Part shown: positions 52,617 through 61,003 of the stretch, one piece after another
Position numbering within the stretch: the stretch's first letter is position 1
Layout of the letters: the number at the start of each line of letters is the position of its first letter
Assembly: GCF_000732925.1 (NCBI RefSeq)
Contig: NZ_CP008953.1
Coordinates: 3,410,001-3,474,000, forward strand
DNA length: 64,000 nucleotides
Reading direction: 5' to 3'
DNA from: Amycolatopsis japonica
GTDB lineage: Bacteria > Actinomycetota > Actinomycetes > Mycobacteriales > Pseudonocardiaceae
The notes under the pieces: generated by a model
What the model was told of the DNA's origin: nothing
Seen by the model: only the letters and a program-made list of their open reading frames with translations
Databases searched by the model: none
Translations under genes and position numbers: made by a program

Positions 52617-53350
52617 GCCCCCAGACCGGTGAGGGCGCCGAGGACCGCGTCGGCGCTCGGACGCGGGATCTGCGCGGCGATCCGGCCGTCGGCCAGCAGT
52701 ACCCCGTGGTCGGTGTAGGAGGCCGCGACCGGGTCGTGGGTCACCATCACCACGGTCTGGCCGAGCTCGCGGACCGATGTGCGCAGGAAGTCGAGCACTT
52801 CGGCGCCGGAGCGCGAGTCGAGGCTGCCGGTCGGTTCGTCGGCGAAGACGACGTCCGGCCTGCCGATGAGCGCGCGGGCGCAGGCCACCCGCTGCTGCTG
52901 ACCGCCGGACAGCTCACCGGGTTTGTGCCGCAGCCGCTGCCGGAGCCCCAGTGTGTCGATGACGGTGTCGAACCAGGCCGGGTCCGGGCGGCGTCCCGCG
53001 AGCCGGAGCCCGAGCAGGATGTTGTCCTCGGCGGTCATGGTCGGCAGGAGGTTGAACGACTGGAACACGAACCCGACCCGGTCTCGGCGCAGCCTGGTCA
53101 GCCGGGCGTCGGAAAGCCCGGTGAGTTCAGTCTGTCCAATGAGGATTCGACCTGTGTCCACAGTGTCCAGGCCGGCGAGGCAGTGCATGAGGGTCGACTT
53201 GCCGGACCCCGACGGACCCATGATGGCGGTGAACCGGCCGCGCGGGAATTCCAGTGTCACACGGTCCAGCGCCCGTACCGCCGTGTCGCCTCGGCCGTAG
53301 ACCTTCACCACATCCGTCGCGATCGCTGCGGAACCGTCCATTGTGTTCAT
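52613..53350 (-). CDS. ABC transporter ATP-binding protein (MacB/LolD type)
   Basis: A 245-residue ATPase with Walker A GPSGSGKST, Q-loop FVFQSFNLLPTMTAEDN, signature LSGGQQQRVACARAL, Walker B VVFADEPTGSLDS and H-loop MVTHDP, all intact. It leads the exporter operon and is divergent from the response regulator at 53443, 92 bases away. Confidence 0.93.
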   Translation of the reverse strand: MNTMDGSAAIATDVVKVYGRGDTAVRALDRVTLEFPRGRFTAIMGPSGSGKSTLMHCLAGLDTVDTGRILIGQTELTGLSDARLTRLRRDRVGFVFQSFNLLPTMTAEDNILLGLRLAGRRPDPAWFDTVIDTLGLRQRLRHKPGELSGGQQQRVACARALIGRPDVVFADEPTGSLDSRSGAEVLDFLRTSVRELGQTVVMVTHDPVAASYTDHGVLLADGRIAAQIPRPSADAVLGALTGLGA

Positions 53351-53442
53351 GCCGTGAGCTTGTCCGAAGGTGCCTGAACGGTTCCTGAAACAACCTGAAG
53401 AACGCTTCAGGAAGCCCGCCGGCGATCTGGGAGGATCAGAAC

Positions 53443-54114
53443 ATGCGGGTGCTCGTGGTGGAAGACGAAACGCGGTTGGCCGAGACTCTCCAATGGGGAC
53501 TCGAGGCCGACGGCTATGCGGTCGACCTCGCGCGCGACGGTCTCGAAGGGCTCGAACTCGCGCAGCTGTACCCGTATCAGGTGATCGTGCTGGACATCAT
53601 GCTGCCGAAGCTCAACGGCTACCGTGTCTGCGCGGCACTGCGCGAGCGCGGGGTGAGCACGCCGATCCTCATGCTGACGGCGAAGAACGGCGAGTACGAC
53701 GAAGCCGAGGCGCTCGACACCGGCGCCGACGATTACCTGAGCAAACCGTTCTCCTACGTCGTGCTCACCGCCCGGCTGCGGGCCCTCATCCGCCGGGGTG
53801 CGACCGGATCGGCGGGTGTGCTGGAATTCGGTGACCTCGTGCTCGACCCGGCGAAGCGGACATGCCGCCGCGCGGGAACACCGGTGTCGTTGACCACCAA
53901 GGAGTTCGCGGTACTGGAATGCCTGCTGCGGCATGGCGGGCAGCTGGTGACGAAACGGGAGATCCTCGACCAGGTCTGGGATCTGGCGTACCGGGGTGAC
54001 CCCAACATCGTCGAGGTCTATGTGAGCGCGCTGCGGCGCAAACTGGACGCGCCGTTCGGGCGGCGCACCATCGCGACCGTGCGCGGCGCCGGCTACCGGC
54101 TGGAGGACCGATGA
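53443..54114 (+). CDS. Two-component response regulator, OmpR type
   Basis: A 223-residue regulator. The receiver domain opens MRVLVVEDETRLAETL, has its phosphorylation site in VIVLDIMLP (D51 by position) and a lysine in YLSKPFSYV; the OmpR winged helix ends ALRRKLDAPFGRRTIATVRGAGYRL. Its stop overlaps the kinase start by four bases. The adjacent ABC exporter is the likely target. Confidence 0.93.
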   Translation: MRVLVVEDETRLAETLQWGLEADGYAVDLARDGLEGLELAQLYPYQVIVLDIMLPKLNGYRVCAALRERGVSTPILMLTAKNGEYDEAEALDTGADDYLSKPFSYVVLTARLRALIRRGATGSAGVLEFGDLVLDPAKRTCRRAGTPVSLTTKEFAVLECLLRHGGQLVTKREILDQVWDLAYRGDPNIVEVYVSALRRKLDAPFGRRTIATVRGAGYRLEDR

Positions 54115-55487
54115 GCGGATGGTGGCCTTCGTCGGTGCGCCGGAGCACCGCGCTCTCGGCGGCGTTGCTCTGCGCGGTCGTGTTCACCCTCGGCTGGCTG
54201 GGCACTCGGGAGCTGCTGAGCAGGCAATTGTCGGACAGCGCGGTGGAGGCGACGCGGGCCCACCTGGACCGGATGGCCGACGCCTACCGGGCCGGGCAGC
54301 CGATGGCTCCGGTCGAACCGGCCGGCGATGCCCTCTTCGAGGTGGTCGACGAAACCGGGCGATCGGTGATCAGCAGTGAGAACCTGCGCCGATGGGATCC
54401 CGCGTGGATACCATTGCCACCCGCTCCCGCCGGCGCGCCCGCGGGTTGGACGGTCACCACGAAGGCCACGCTGAAACCCGGCGACCATCCACAGTGGCGG
54501 GAATACCGCGAATACACCGTGGTGGGCAAAGTGATCGACAGGGCGGGGCAACGGTTCACGTTCTATCTGTTCGTGTCGCCGTGGGAAACCCTACGGACGC
54601 TGGGAACCTTCGACGACACTCTGATCTTCTTCGTCCCGCTCGCGGTGCTGATCACCGCGCTGGCCGCGTGGCTCGCGGCGGGGAGGGCGCTGCGGCCGGT
54701 GGAGGCGATCCGCCGGGAACTGGCCGAGGTCAGCGGGAGCGGACTCGACCGCCGGGTGCCGGTGCCTCCGTCCCGTGACGAGGTCGCCCGGCTGGCCACC
54801 ACCACGAACGAGACCCTCGACCGGTTGCAGCAAGCCTATGAACAGCAGGAACGGTTCGTCGCCGACGCCAGCCACGAGCTGCGCAGTCCGCTCGCGAACC
54901 TCCGCACCGGGCTCGAGGTCGCGCTCACCCACACCGATCGCGCCGACTGGCCCGCCGTCGCCCGCCGCTCCCTGCTCGACGTCCAGCGGCTGCAACGCAT
55001 CACCGCGGACCTCCTCCAGCTGGCGGTCGACCCTGCCGACCCTCCGGAAGGCGTCGTCGACCTCGCCGACGTCGTGGGGGAGCAGGTCGCCGAACGCGAA
55101 CTCGACGACGGCGGGCCCACGGTCGTGTCCGATGTGGAGGGTCCGGCGCCGGTGCGCGGCGAACCCGTCCAGCTCGAACGTCTGCTGCGTAACCTGCTCG
55201 ACAACGCCGTGCGTCACGCGCGTTCGTCCGTCACAGTGCGGCTTCGGCACGAGGCAGGAGAGGCGGTCCTCGAAGTGATCGACGACGGCCCCGGCATCCC
55301 CGACGCCGACCGCGAACGCGTCTTCGACCGCTTCACCCGGCTCGACGACTCCCGCACCCGCGACGCGGGCGGTACCGGACTCGGTCTCACCCTCGCCCGG
55401 GACATCGCCGTCCGCCACGGCGGGTCATTACGGGCCGAGGGCGCCGAATGCGGTGCACGGCTGGTCGCCCGGCTCCCCGCAGCCTGA
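54111..55487 (+). CDS. Sensor histidine kinase
   Basis: A 458-residue kinase with two transmembrane helices (ALSAALLCAVVFTLGWLG and LIFFVPLAVLITALAAWLAAG) around a ~150-residue extracellular sensor. A HAMP domain, H-box DASHELRSPL, N-box RLLRNLLDNAVRHA and G-boxes DDGPGIPD and GGTGLGLTL follow. It pairs with the response regulator ahead of it. Confidence 0.93.
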   Translation: MSGWWPSSVRRSTALSAALLCAVVFTLGWLGTRELLSRQLSDSAVEATRAHLDRMADAYRAGQPMAPVEPAGDALFEVVDETGRSVISSENLRRWDPAWIPLPPAPAGAPAGWTVTTKATLKPGDHPQWREYREYTVVGKVIDRAGQRFTFYLFVSPWETLRTLGTFDDTLIFFVPLAVLITALAAWLAAGRALRPVEAIRRELAEVSGSGLDRRVPVPPSRDEVARLATTTNETLDRLQQAYEQQERFVADASHELRSPLANLRTGLEVALTHTDRADWPAVARRSLLDVQRLQRITADLLQLAVDPADPPEGVVDLADVVGEQVAERELDDGGPTVVSDVEGPAPVRGEPVQLERLLRNLLDNAVRHARSSVTVRLRHEAGEAVLEVIDDGPGIPDADRERVFDRFTRLDDSRTRDAGGTGLGLTLARDIAVRHGGSLRAEGAECGARLVARLPAA

Positions 55488-55536
55488 CCCTTCGGCCTAG
55501 CGTCAAATTCGCACGACGGCCGAGCGGTCCGACCGA

Positions 55537-56238
55537 TCAGATCGTGGGCTGGGGTGGGGCGGGCGGCAGCGTGATGTGGGGGTCGAGTTCGACACCGCCC
55601 GCGCGGAGGGTGTCGTCGAGCAAGCGCCATGTCCAGCGGGTGAGCAGGGCGGCGAGTTCGGTTCTCGGTACGTCGCGGGGGTTCTCGAGCCATTGCGCGG
55701 TGCAAGAGTCGACGAGTCCGACGACGCCGAAAGCGGCGGGTTCGGCGTCCCGGGTGTCCATTCCGAGCAGTGTCATGTAGTGCTCGAACAGCCGGGTGAG
55801 TTGCCGGGCGATGACGGTCCTGACGTCGGTGACCGCGTCCCGGTCTCCGTGAGAGTGCAGGCTCAGGTAGCGGTAGAGGTTGCCGTTCTCGGAGAGCCAG
55901 CCGGTGTGCGCGTCGACCGCGACGGTGATCAGCTCCATCGCGCTTCCCCGGAGTTCCCACAGTGGTCGCAGCGCGGTCGCGACGAGCCGTGTGGCTTGAA
56001 CGGTGATGGCTCGTTGCAGGTCGGTCGCGTCGTCGAAGTGCTTGTACAGCTGAGGGCGTGCGACACCGGCCTCGTCGGCGATGCGTGCCGTCGACACTCG
56101 TGGTCCGTGTTCGGCGATCGCTCGCAGGGCCGCCTCGACGAACTCTCGGCGGCGGCGCTCGCGCTGCCCTGTCCAGCGGGCGGCCCGGCCGTCGCCGGAG
56201 CGGGTGGTCGCTGAAGGGGTGATCACTTCGCTGAGCAT
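55537..56238 (-). CDS. TetR family regulator
   Basis: A 233-residue regulator. The HTH reads RRREFVEAALRAIAEHGPRVSTARIADEAGVARPQLYKHFDDATDLQRAI, and the ligand domain includes a long run typical of the TetR_C_33-like group. A palindrome lies 16 bases ahead of its start. It is divergent from the sigma factor operon and may control it too. Confidence 0.88.
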   Translation of the reverse strand: MLSEVITPSATTRSGDGRAARWTGQRERRRREFVEAALRAIAEHGPRVSTARIADEAGVARPQLYKHFDDATDLQRAITVQATRLVATALRPLWELRGSAMELITVAVDAHTGWLSENGNLYRYLSLHSHGDRDAVTDVRTVIARQLTRLFEHYMTLLGMDTRDAEPAAFGVVGLVDSCTAQWLENPRDVPRTELAALLTRWTWRLLDDTLRAGGVELDPHITLPPAPPQPTI

Positions 56239-56254
56239 ACCGTCATGGATAAGG

Positions 56255-56270
56255 GATACGTCGTTGTATC
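56255..56270. promoter_or_regulatory. TetR operator
   Basis: GATAC-GTCGTT-GTATC: perfect five-base arms spaced by six bases, just upstream of the TetR gene starting at 56238. This arrangement is common for autoregulated TetR genes. Confidence 0.6.
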
Positions 56271-56377
56271 TGTTACTTTGTGTGCCAATCCGTGGCGGAG
56301 GGTTCGTGTGAAGCTCTCGGAAAAGTCCCGTATGTGCCGCAAATCCGTTGCTGACCGACAGGAATCTGGAGAATGTG

Positions 56378-57025
56378 ATGTGGGATGCCGTGGACGATGC
56401 CCCGCCGGACGCGCTGCTGCTCGCCAGGCTCCGGGGTGGGGATCTCGGTGCGGGTGATCTGCTGTTCCGGCGGCATTCCGGCCCGCTGCGGCGGATCGCC
56501 GCGTGCTGGGTCGGTCAGCCCGCTGAGCAGGACGATCTCGTGGCCGAGGCGTTCGCGCGTGTTCTGGCCGCGGTCCGCGGCGGCGGTGGACCGCGCGACG
56601 AGTTGCGGCCGTATCTGGTCGTCACGATGCGCAACCTCGCCGCCCGGTGGAACCGTCACCGCCTGCGGGTCCAGCCCCACGCGGTGGTCCCGGCGACGGA
56701 GGAGACCGAAGGAGCCGACGGGCCGGCCCTGCGAGCGTCGACCGATCAGCTGCTCCGGTCCGCTTTTCGCACGTTGCCCGTGCGGTGGCGCGCCGTGCTG
56801 TGGAGCACCGTTGCCGAAGGGCACACCCCGGCCGAGCTGGCACCGGTCCTGGGCGTGTCGCCGAACGGCGTCGCCGCGCTGGCCCACCGCGCCCGAGTAG
56901 GTCTGCGAGAGGCATATCTCCAGGCTCAGACGCCCACTGTGCCGATGGTGCGCGAGGTGGTCGGAAGGTGCTCCGGCCCGGGCGTCCGCCGCCCGATCCC
57001 CGCGGCTCGGGTGGACGACGAATGA
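56378..57025 (+). CDS. RNA polymerase sigma factor, ECF/sigma-70 type
   Basis: A 215-residue sigma factor: region 2 includes LLFRRHSGPLRRIAACWVGQPAEQDDLVAEAFARVLAAVRGG, and region 4 RTLPVRWRAVLWSTVAEGHTPAELAPVLGVSPNGVAALAHRARVGLREAYLQ. The ATG at 56378 has CTGGAG seven bases ahead. Its stop overlaps the start of the next small gene (ATGA). No anti-sigma factor with a zinc-binding motif is seen beside it. Confidence 0.85.
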   Translation: MWDAVDDAPPDALLLARLRGGDLGAGDLLFRRHSGPLRRIAACWVGQPAEQDDLVAEAFARVLAAVRGGGGPRDELRPYLVVTMRNLAARWNRHRLRVQPHAVVPATEETEGADGPALRASTDQLLRSAFRTLPVRWRAVLWSTVAEGHTPAELAPVLGVSPNGVAALAHRARVGLREAYLQAQTPTVPMVREVVGRCSGPGVRRPIPAARVDDE

Positions 57026-57207
57026 GCGCGGCGCAGGACACGGCCACTCCCATCTTCGACAGGCTCGTTGCCGAGGCAGGGCTCCGCTGGCCGGTCTCCG
57101 ACGACGGCGAAACCGGGGAACGGTCGTCAGCCGGGCCGGACACCACAGTGGACAGAGACAAAGAATTTCGTGGCACTCCACAGCATTTCGGCGAGACTTC
57201 CGGATAG
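57022..57207 (+). CDS. Small acidic protein coupled to the sigma factor
   Basis: A 61-residue protein whose ATG overlaps the sigma-factor stop, so it is translationally coupled. It is acidic and hydrophilic (MSAAQDTATPIFDRLVAEAGLRWPVSDDG...), with no cysteines or membrane helix. The first half resembles the leader of MSAAEDTATPIFDQLVAE-type small proteins paired with sigma factors in actinobacteria. An anti-sigma-like or adaptor role is a guess from position. Confidence 0.55.
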   Translation: MSAAQDTATPIFDRLVAEAGLRWPVSDDGETGERSSAGPDTTVDRDKEFRGTPQHFGETSG

Positions 57208-57250
57208 GTCGTCCGGCAGACTGGATTTCGGATCCGAAAGGAGCTCGTCC

Positions 57251-58315
57251 TTGCGCACTGCCCGGCCATCGGCACGCCTGCCGTCCGGGCTCGGTTTCGC
57301 CGATGGCGACTGGCTTCACGCTTGCCGAGTGGCGGTCGGCCTGCTCGTCCCGGGATTGGCATTGCTCTTCGCCGGGCGGCCGGAGCTGATCATCTTCGCC
57401 GCCTTCGGTTCGTTCACCGGGATGTATGGGCGGGCCGAGTGCCGGGGGCTCCGTCTTCGGCATCAGGTGCAAGGGGGAGCGATCCTGCTGACCGGCGTCG
57501 CCTTCGGGACGCTCCTCTCCGCCTGTCACGCCCGGCCGTGGGTCCTGGTGGTCACCGAGTCGGGTTTCGCGTTCGCGGGTGCGCTGGTGGCGAACCGGCT
57601 CGACCTCGTCCCCCGAGGACCGTTCTTCGGGATCTTCGCGCTGGGTGCCATCGCCCTCGTTCCCGCCGACCCGGCGGGGTTGCCGATCTGCGCCGGGACG
57701 GCCGTGTTCTGTGTCCTCATCGGACTCACCGGCCCGAAGAGAACTGTTGGCAGGCAGGCGGTTCCACCGCCGGGAGTGATGTGCGGGCAGGAAGCCTGCG
57801 CACGAGGGCGCCGAAGGTCGTGTGCTCTGGTCCACGCCGCTCGCTACGTGCTGGCGATTTCGGCGGCGGGCTTCTGCGGCCTGCTGCTGGGCGTCGAGCA
57901 CGCGAACTGGGCGATGGCCTCCGCGGCGGTGCCGTTGGCCGCCGTCGATACGCGCAACCGGCTCCATCCCGGCGTCCGCAGTGTCGTCCACCGCAGCGTT
58001 CACCGGGTCCTGGGCACGTTCGCCGGACTCGGCGTCACCGCGCTGCTGCTCCTTCCCGATCTCGGTGGGACGCTGCTGGCCTTGTCGGTGATCGTGCTCC
58101 TGTTCCCGACGGAACTGTTCATGTCCCGTCATTACGGACTGGCGCTCGGCTTCTTCACACCACTGATCATGGTGATGACGGAACTGGCCGCTCCGGCCGA
58201 ACCGCTGACGCTTCTCACCGACCGGGTGCTCGACACCCTGATCGGGGTCGTCGCCGGAATCGCGGCGGCGGTCTTCGTCCGCGGCCCGTGCGCTAGGCCG
58301 ACCGTTCGACCGTGA
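57251..58315 (+). CDS. FUSC-like integral membrane protein
   Basis: A 354-residue membrane protein with two sets of about five helices: WLHACRVAVGLLVPGLALLFAG...FAAFGSFTGMYGR and a second set starting AARYVLAISAAGFCGLLLGVEHANWAMASAAVPL. This two-lobed pattern with HRVLGTFAGLGVTALLL matches the FUSC/aromatic acid exporter group. I take the TTG at 57251 as start, as AAAGGAG lies seven bases ahead. It overlaps the end of the convergent molybdoenzyme by 23 bases. Probable exporter of small aromatic compounds. Confidence 0.7.
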   Translation: MRTARPSARLPSGLGFADGDWLHACRVAVGLLVPGLALLFAGRPELIIFAAFGSFTGMYGRAECRGLRLRHQVQGGAILLTGVAFGTLLSACHARPWVLVVTESGFAFAGALVANRLDLVPRGPFFGIFALGAIALVPADPAGLPICAGTAVFCVLIGLTGPKRTVGRQAVPPPGVMCGQEACARGRRRSCALVHAARYVLAISAAGFCGLLLGVEHANWAMASAAVPLAAVDTRNRLHPGVRSVVHRSVHRVLGTFAGLGVTALLLLPDLGGTLLALSVIVLLFPTELFMSRHYGLALGFFTPLIMVMTELAAPAEPLTLLTDRVLDTLIGVVAGIAAAVFVRGPCARPTVRP

Positions 58316-60560
58316 CCTTGAGATGCTTCATGATCGGCTGATCGCTCTGGGTGCTGTAGTCGCCGATGGCGCACAGGACGTTCATTTCCGGCATGTAGCC
58401 CGCCGCGCAGCCGCGGGGGATGTCGTACGGGATCACCTTGTAGCGCTGGAGACTCCGTGTGGTGCCGTCCTTGGCGATGCTGGTGATGTCGGCCTCGTCG
58501 AACTCCGCGAGGCCGCGGTCGCGCATGTCCTCGGCGTTCATGAAGATCAGCGTGCGCAGGTTCTTGACCCCGCGATAGCGGTCGTCGTCCGAGTAGATCG
58601 TGGTGTTCCACTGGTCGTGGGAGCGCATGGTGCCCAGCGCGAGCGTGCCGGGTGCGGGTATGACGTCCGGCAGGGCGGCGGTGGAGAACTCCGCGCGTCC
58701 GGAAGCGGTGTGGAACACCAGTTCCCTGGCGGGCTGGCGGATGCGGAACCCCAGCGGCTGCCGGACCCGCCGGTTGAAGTCCTCGAAGCCGTCGAGGACC
58801 TGCGACATCGTGTCGCGGATCCGGTCGTAGTCCTCGACGTAGGCTTCCCACGGCGTCGCGCTGTCCGGCAGTGCCGCGCGGGCCATCCCGGCGATGATCG
58901 CCGGTTCCGAGAGCAGGTGCGTGGACGCGGGCCGTTTCATGCCGGTGGACAGGTGGACCATGCTCATCGCGTCCTCGACCGAGGTGGCCTGCACGCCGGC
59001 GCGCTGTTCGTCCTTTTCGGTGCGGCCGAGACACGGCAGGATCAGCGCCTGCTCGCCGTGGACCAGATGGCTCCGGTTGAGTTTCGTGCTGACCTGCACC
59101 GTCAGCGCGCATTTGCGCAGTGCGGCCGACGTGTACGGCGTGTCCGGCGCGGCCAGGACGAAATTGCCGCCCATACCGACGAAAACGGTCACGTCGCCGC
59201 GGTGCATCGCTTCGATGGTGCCGACCGTGTCGAGGCCGTGGTGCCGGGGCGGGGCGATGCCGCAGACCTCGCCGAGCCGGTCGAGGAAGGCGGCGTCCGG
59301 GCGGTGATCGATACCGCAGGTCCGGTTCCCCTGGACGTTGCTGTGCCCTCGGACCGGTGACGGCCCGGCACCCTCGCGACCCAGGTTTCCCCGCAGCAGC
59401 AACAGGTTGACGATCTCGCGGACGGTGTCGACGCCGTGCTCGTGCTGGGTGACGCCCAGGCACCAGCTGGCGATGCTGCGGTCGGCGTCGCGGTAGATCC
59501 GGGCCGCGGCGCGGATGTCGGCGACGGAGACGCCCGACTGGCGCTCGATCTCCTCCCACGAGGTCGCCTCGCAGAGGGCGCGGTACTCCTCGAAACCGGT
59601 GGTGTGGCGTTCGATGAAGGTCAGGTCGAGGGCACCCGGATCCGTGGCGGCCTGCTCCAGTGCGGCCTTCGCCATCCCGCGGATCAGCGCCATGTCGCCG
59701 CCGATGCGCGGTTGCAGGTTCAGCGTTCCCGTGCGCGTGGCACGGAATGTCGCCATCCTGGCGAAATCGTGGGGGATGATGGTCCGCGTCGCGGCGGCCT
59801 CGATCAGCGGGTTGACGTGGACGATCTGCGCGCCCCGGCGATAGGCCTCCGCGAGTGCGGTGAGCATCCTGGGCGCGTTGGAGGCGGCGTTGACGCCGAG
59901 GATGAACAGGGCGTCGGCGTGTTCCCAGTCCTTGAGGTCGACGGTGCCCTTCCCGGTGCCCAGCGCGGCCTGGAGGGCGCGGCCGCTCGCCTCGTGACAC
60001 ATGTTGGAGCAGTCCGGGAGGTTGTTCGTCCCGAGTTCGCGGGCCATGAGCTGGTACAGGAAGGTCGCTTCGTTCCCGAGCCTTCCCGAGGTGTAATACG
60101 CCGCCTGATCAGGACTGTCGAGGCCTCGCAGCGTATCGCCCACGAGAGCGAAGGCCTCGGGCCAGGAAATCGGGACGTATCGGTCGGTGGCCGCGTCGTA
60201 TCGCATCGGCTCGGTCAGCCGCCCCTGGCTCTCCAGTTCGGTATCGGTCCATCCCGACAATTCGCTCACCGTATGGGCGGCGAAGAATTCCCGGCCTACC
60301 CTTTTCCTGGTCATTTCCCAGGTGACGTGTTTGATACCGTTTTCGCAGATGTCCAGATGCAGGCCCTTGGTGTCGTCGGGCCACGCGCAGCCGGGGCAGT
60401 CGAAACCGCCGTTCTCGTGATTCATCTTCAGAATCGCGCGCGGGCCCGCCATGAGCTCGCCTTCGCGGATCAGGAACCCGGTGACGCTCTTCGCCGCTCC
60501 CCAGCCGGCCGCCGGATGGTGGTAGGGCTTGAACTCCGGCGGCTGTTCCTGATCGCTCAT
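58293..60560 (-). CDS. Molybdopterin oxidoreductase, FdhF/YdeP family
   Basis: A 755-residue protein of the formate-dehydrogenase-alpha-like YdeP group. It opens FKPYHHPAAGWGAAKSVTGFLIREGEL and has GGFDCPGCAWPDD, the group's short cysteine motif, in place of the usual four-cysteine cluster. Later blocks bind bis-molybdopterin (YYTSGRLGNEATFLYQLMAREL, CSNMCHEASG, IQGNRTCGID-like GNRTCGID). AGGAG precedes the ATG at 60560. YdeP relatives are linked to acid stress; the substrate is not settled. No fdhD-type maturation gene is beside it. Confidence 0.88.
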   Translation of the reverse strand: MSDQEQPPEFKPYHHPAAGWGAAKSVTGFLIREGELMAGPRAILKMNHENGGFDCPGCAWPDDTKGLHLDICENGIKHVTWEMTRKRVGREFFAAHTVSELSGWTDTELESQGRLTEPMRYDAATDRYVPISWPEAFALVGDTLRGLDSPDQAAYYTSGRLGNEATFLYQLMARELGTNNLPDCSNMCHEASGRALQAALGTGKGTVDLKDWEHADALFILGVNAASNAPRMLTALAEAYRRGAQIVHVNPLIEAAATRTIIPHDFARMATFRATRTGTLNLQPRIGGDMALIRGMAKAALEQAATDPGALDLTFIERHTTGFEEYRALCEATSWEEIERQSGVSVADIRAAARIYRDADRSIASWCLGVTQHEHGVDTVREIVNLLLLRGNLGREGAGPSPVRGHSNVQGNRTCGIDHRPDAAFLDRLGEVCGIAPPRHHGLDTVGTIEAMHRGDVTVFVGMGGNFVLAAPDTPYTSAALRKCALTVQVSTKLNRSHLVHGEQALILPCLGRTEKDEQRAGVQATSVEDAMSMVHLSTGMKRPASTHLLSEPAIIAGMARAALPDSATPWEAYVEDYDRIRDTMSQVLDGFEDFNRRVRQPLGFRIRQPARELVFHTASGRAEFSTAALPDVIPAPGTLALGTMRSHDQWNTTIYSDDDRYRGVKNLRTLIFMNAEDMRDRGLAEFDEADITSIAKDGTTRSLQRYKVIPYDIPRGCAAGYMPEMNVLCAIGDYSTQSDQPIMKHLKVTVERSA

Positions 60561-60847
60561 CGTCCACACTCCTGTTCCGCACCGTTTCCGGATCATCCGA
60601 CCACGGACCGCGCCCCGGCGGAAGGGCAGGGTCTCCGGTGTCGATGAAAACACACAATCGTGTGGGATTCCCTCATCGGCGGTGGATGTGACGGGATTCG
60701 GGACCGTTCGGTGTGGCCCGCGACAAAGTTCTTTGTGGGACGCCACATACGCCCAGGAAAGAATCGAGACACGGGCCGTTCGCCTTGACGCTGTCCTCGT
60801 CCCTTCAGTAGACCGATCGGCGAATCGTCGATTCAGGGGAGTGCGTT

Positions 60848-60892
60848 ATGGCGAAAGCGGTAGGCCTTGATCTCGGTACGACCAATTCGTGA
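60848..60892 (+). pseudogene. dnaK: Stray dnaK 5' end (14 codons then stop)
   Basis: An ATG preceded by CAGGGGAG translates MAKAVGLDLGTTNS and then stops at TGA. This is the invariant N-terminus of DnaK (MAKAVGIDLGTTNS), including the first phosphate-binding loop, with the rest absent. The 443 bases from 60561 to 61003 hold only this piece and the divergent promoters of the molybdoenzyme and the PucR gene. It may be a rearrangement scar that brought a dnaK start, and perhaps its promoter, to this place. Confidence 0.7.
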
Positions 60893-61003
60893 TCGCGGCC
60901 CGGGAGGGTGCGCCGCGGACGGGGCGCCACGTAGCATCCTTGAAATGTGCGGCGTGGACGACCTTCACCACCCCGGCCGACCATCGTCGAAGGTGGTGGC
61001 CGG

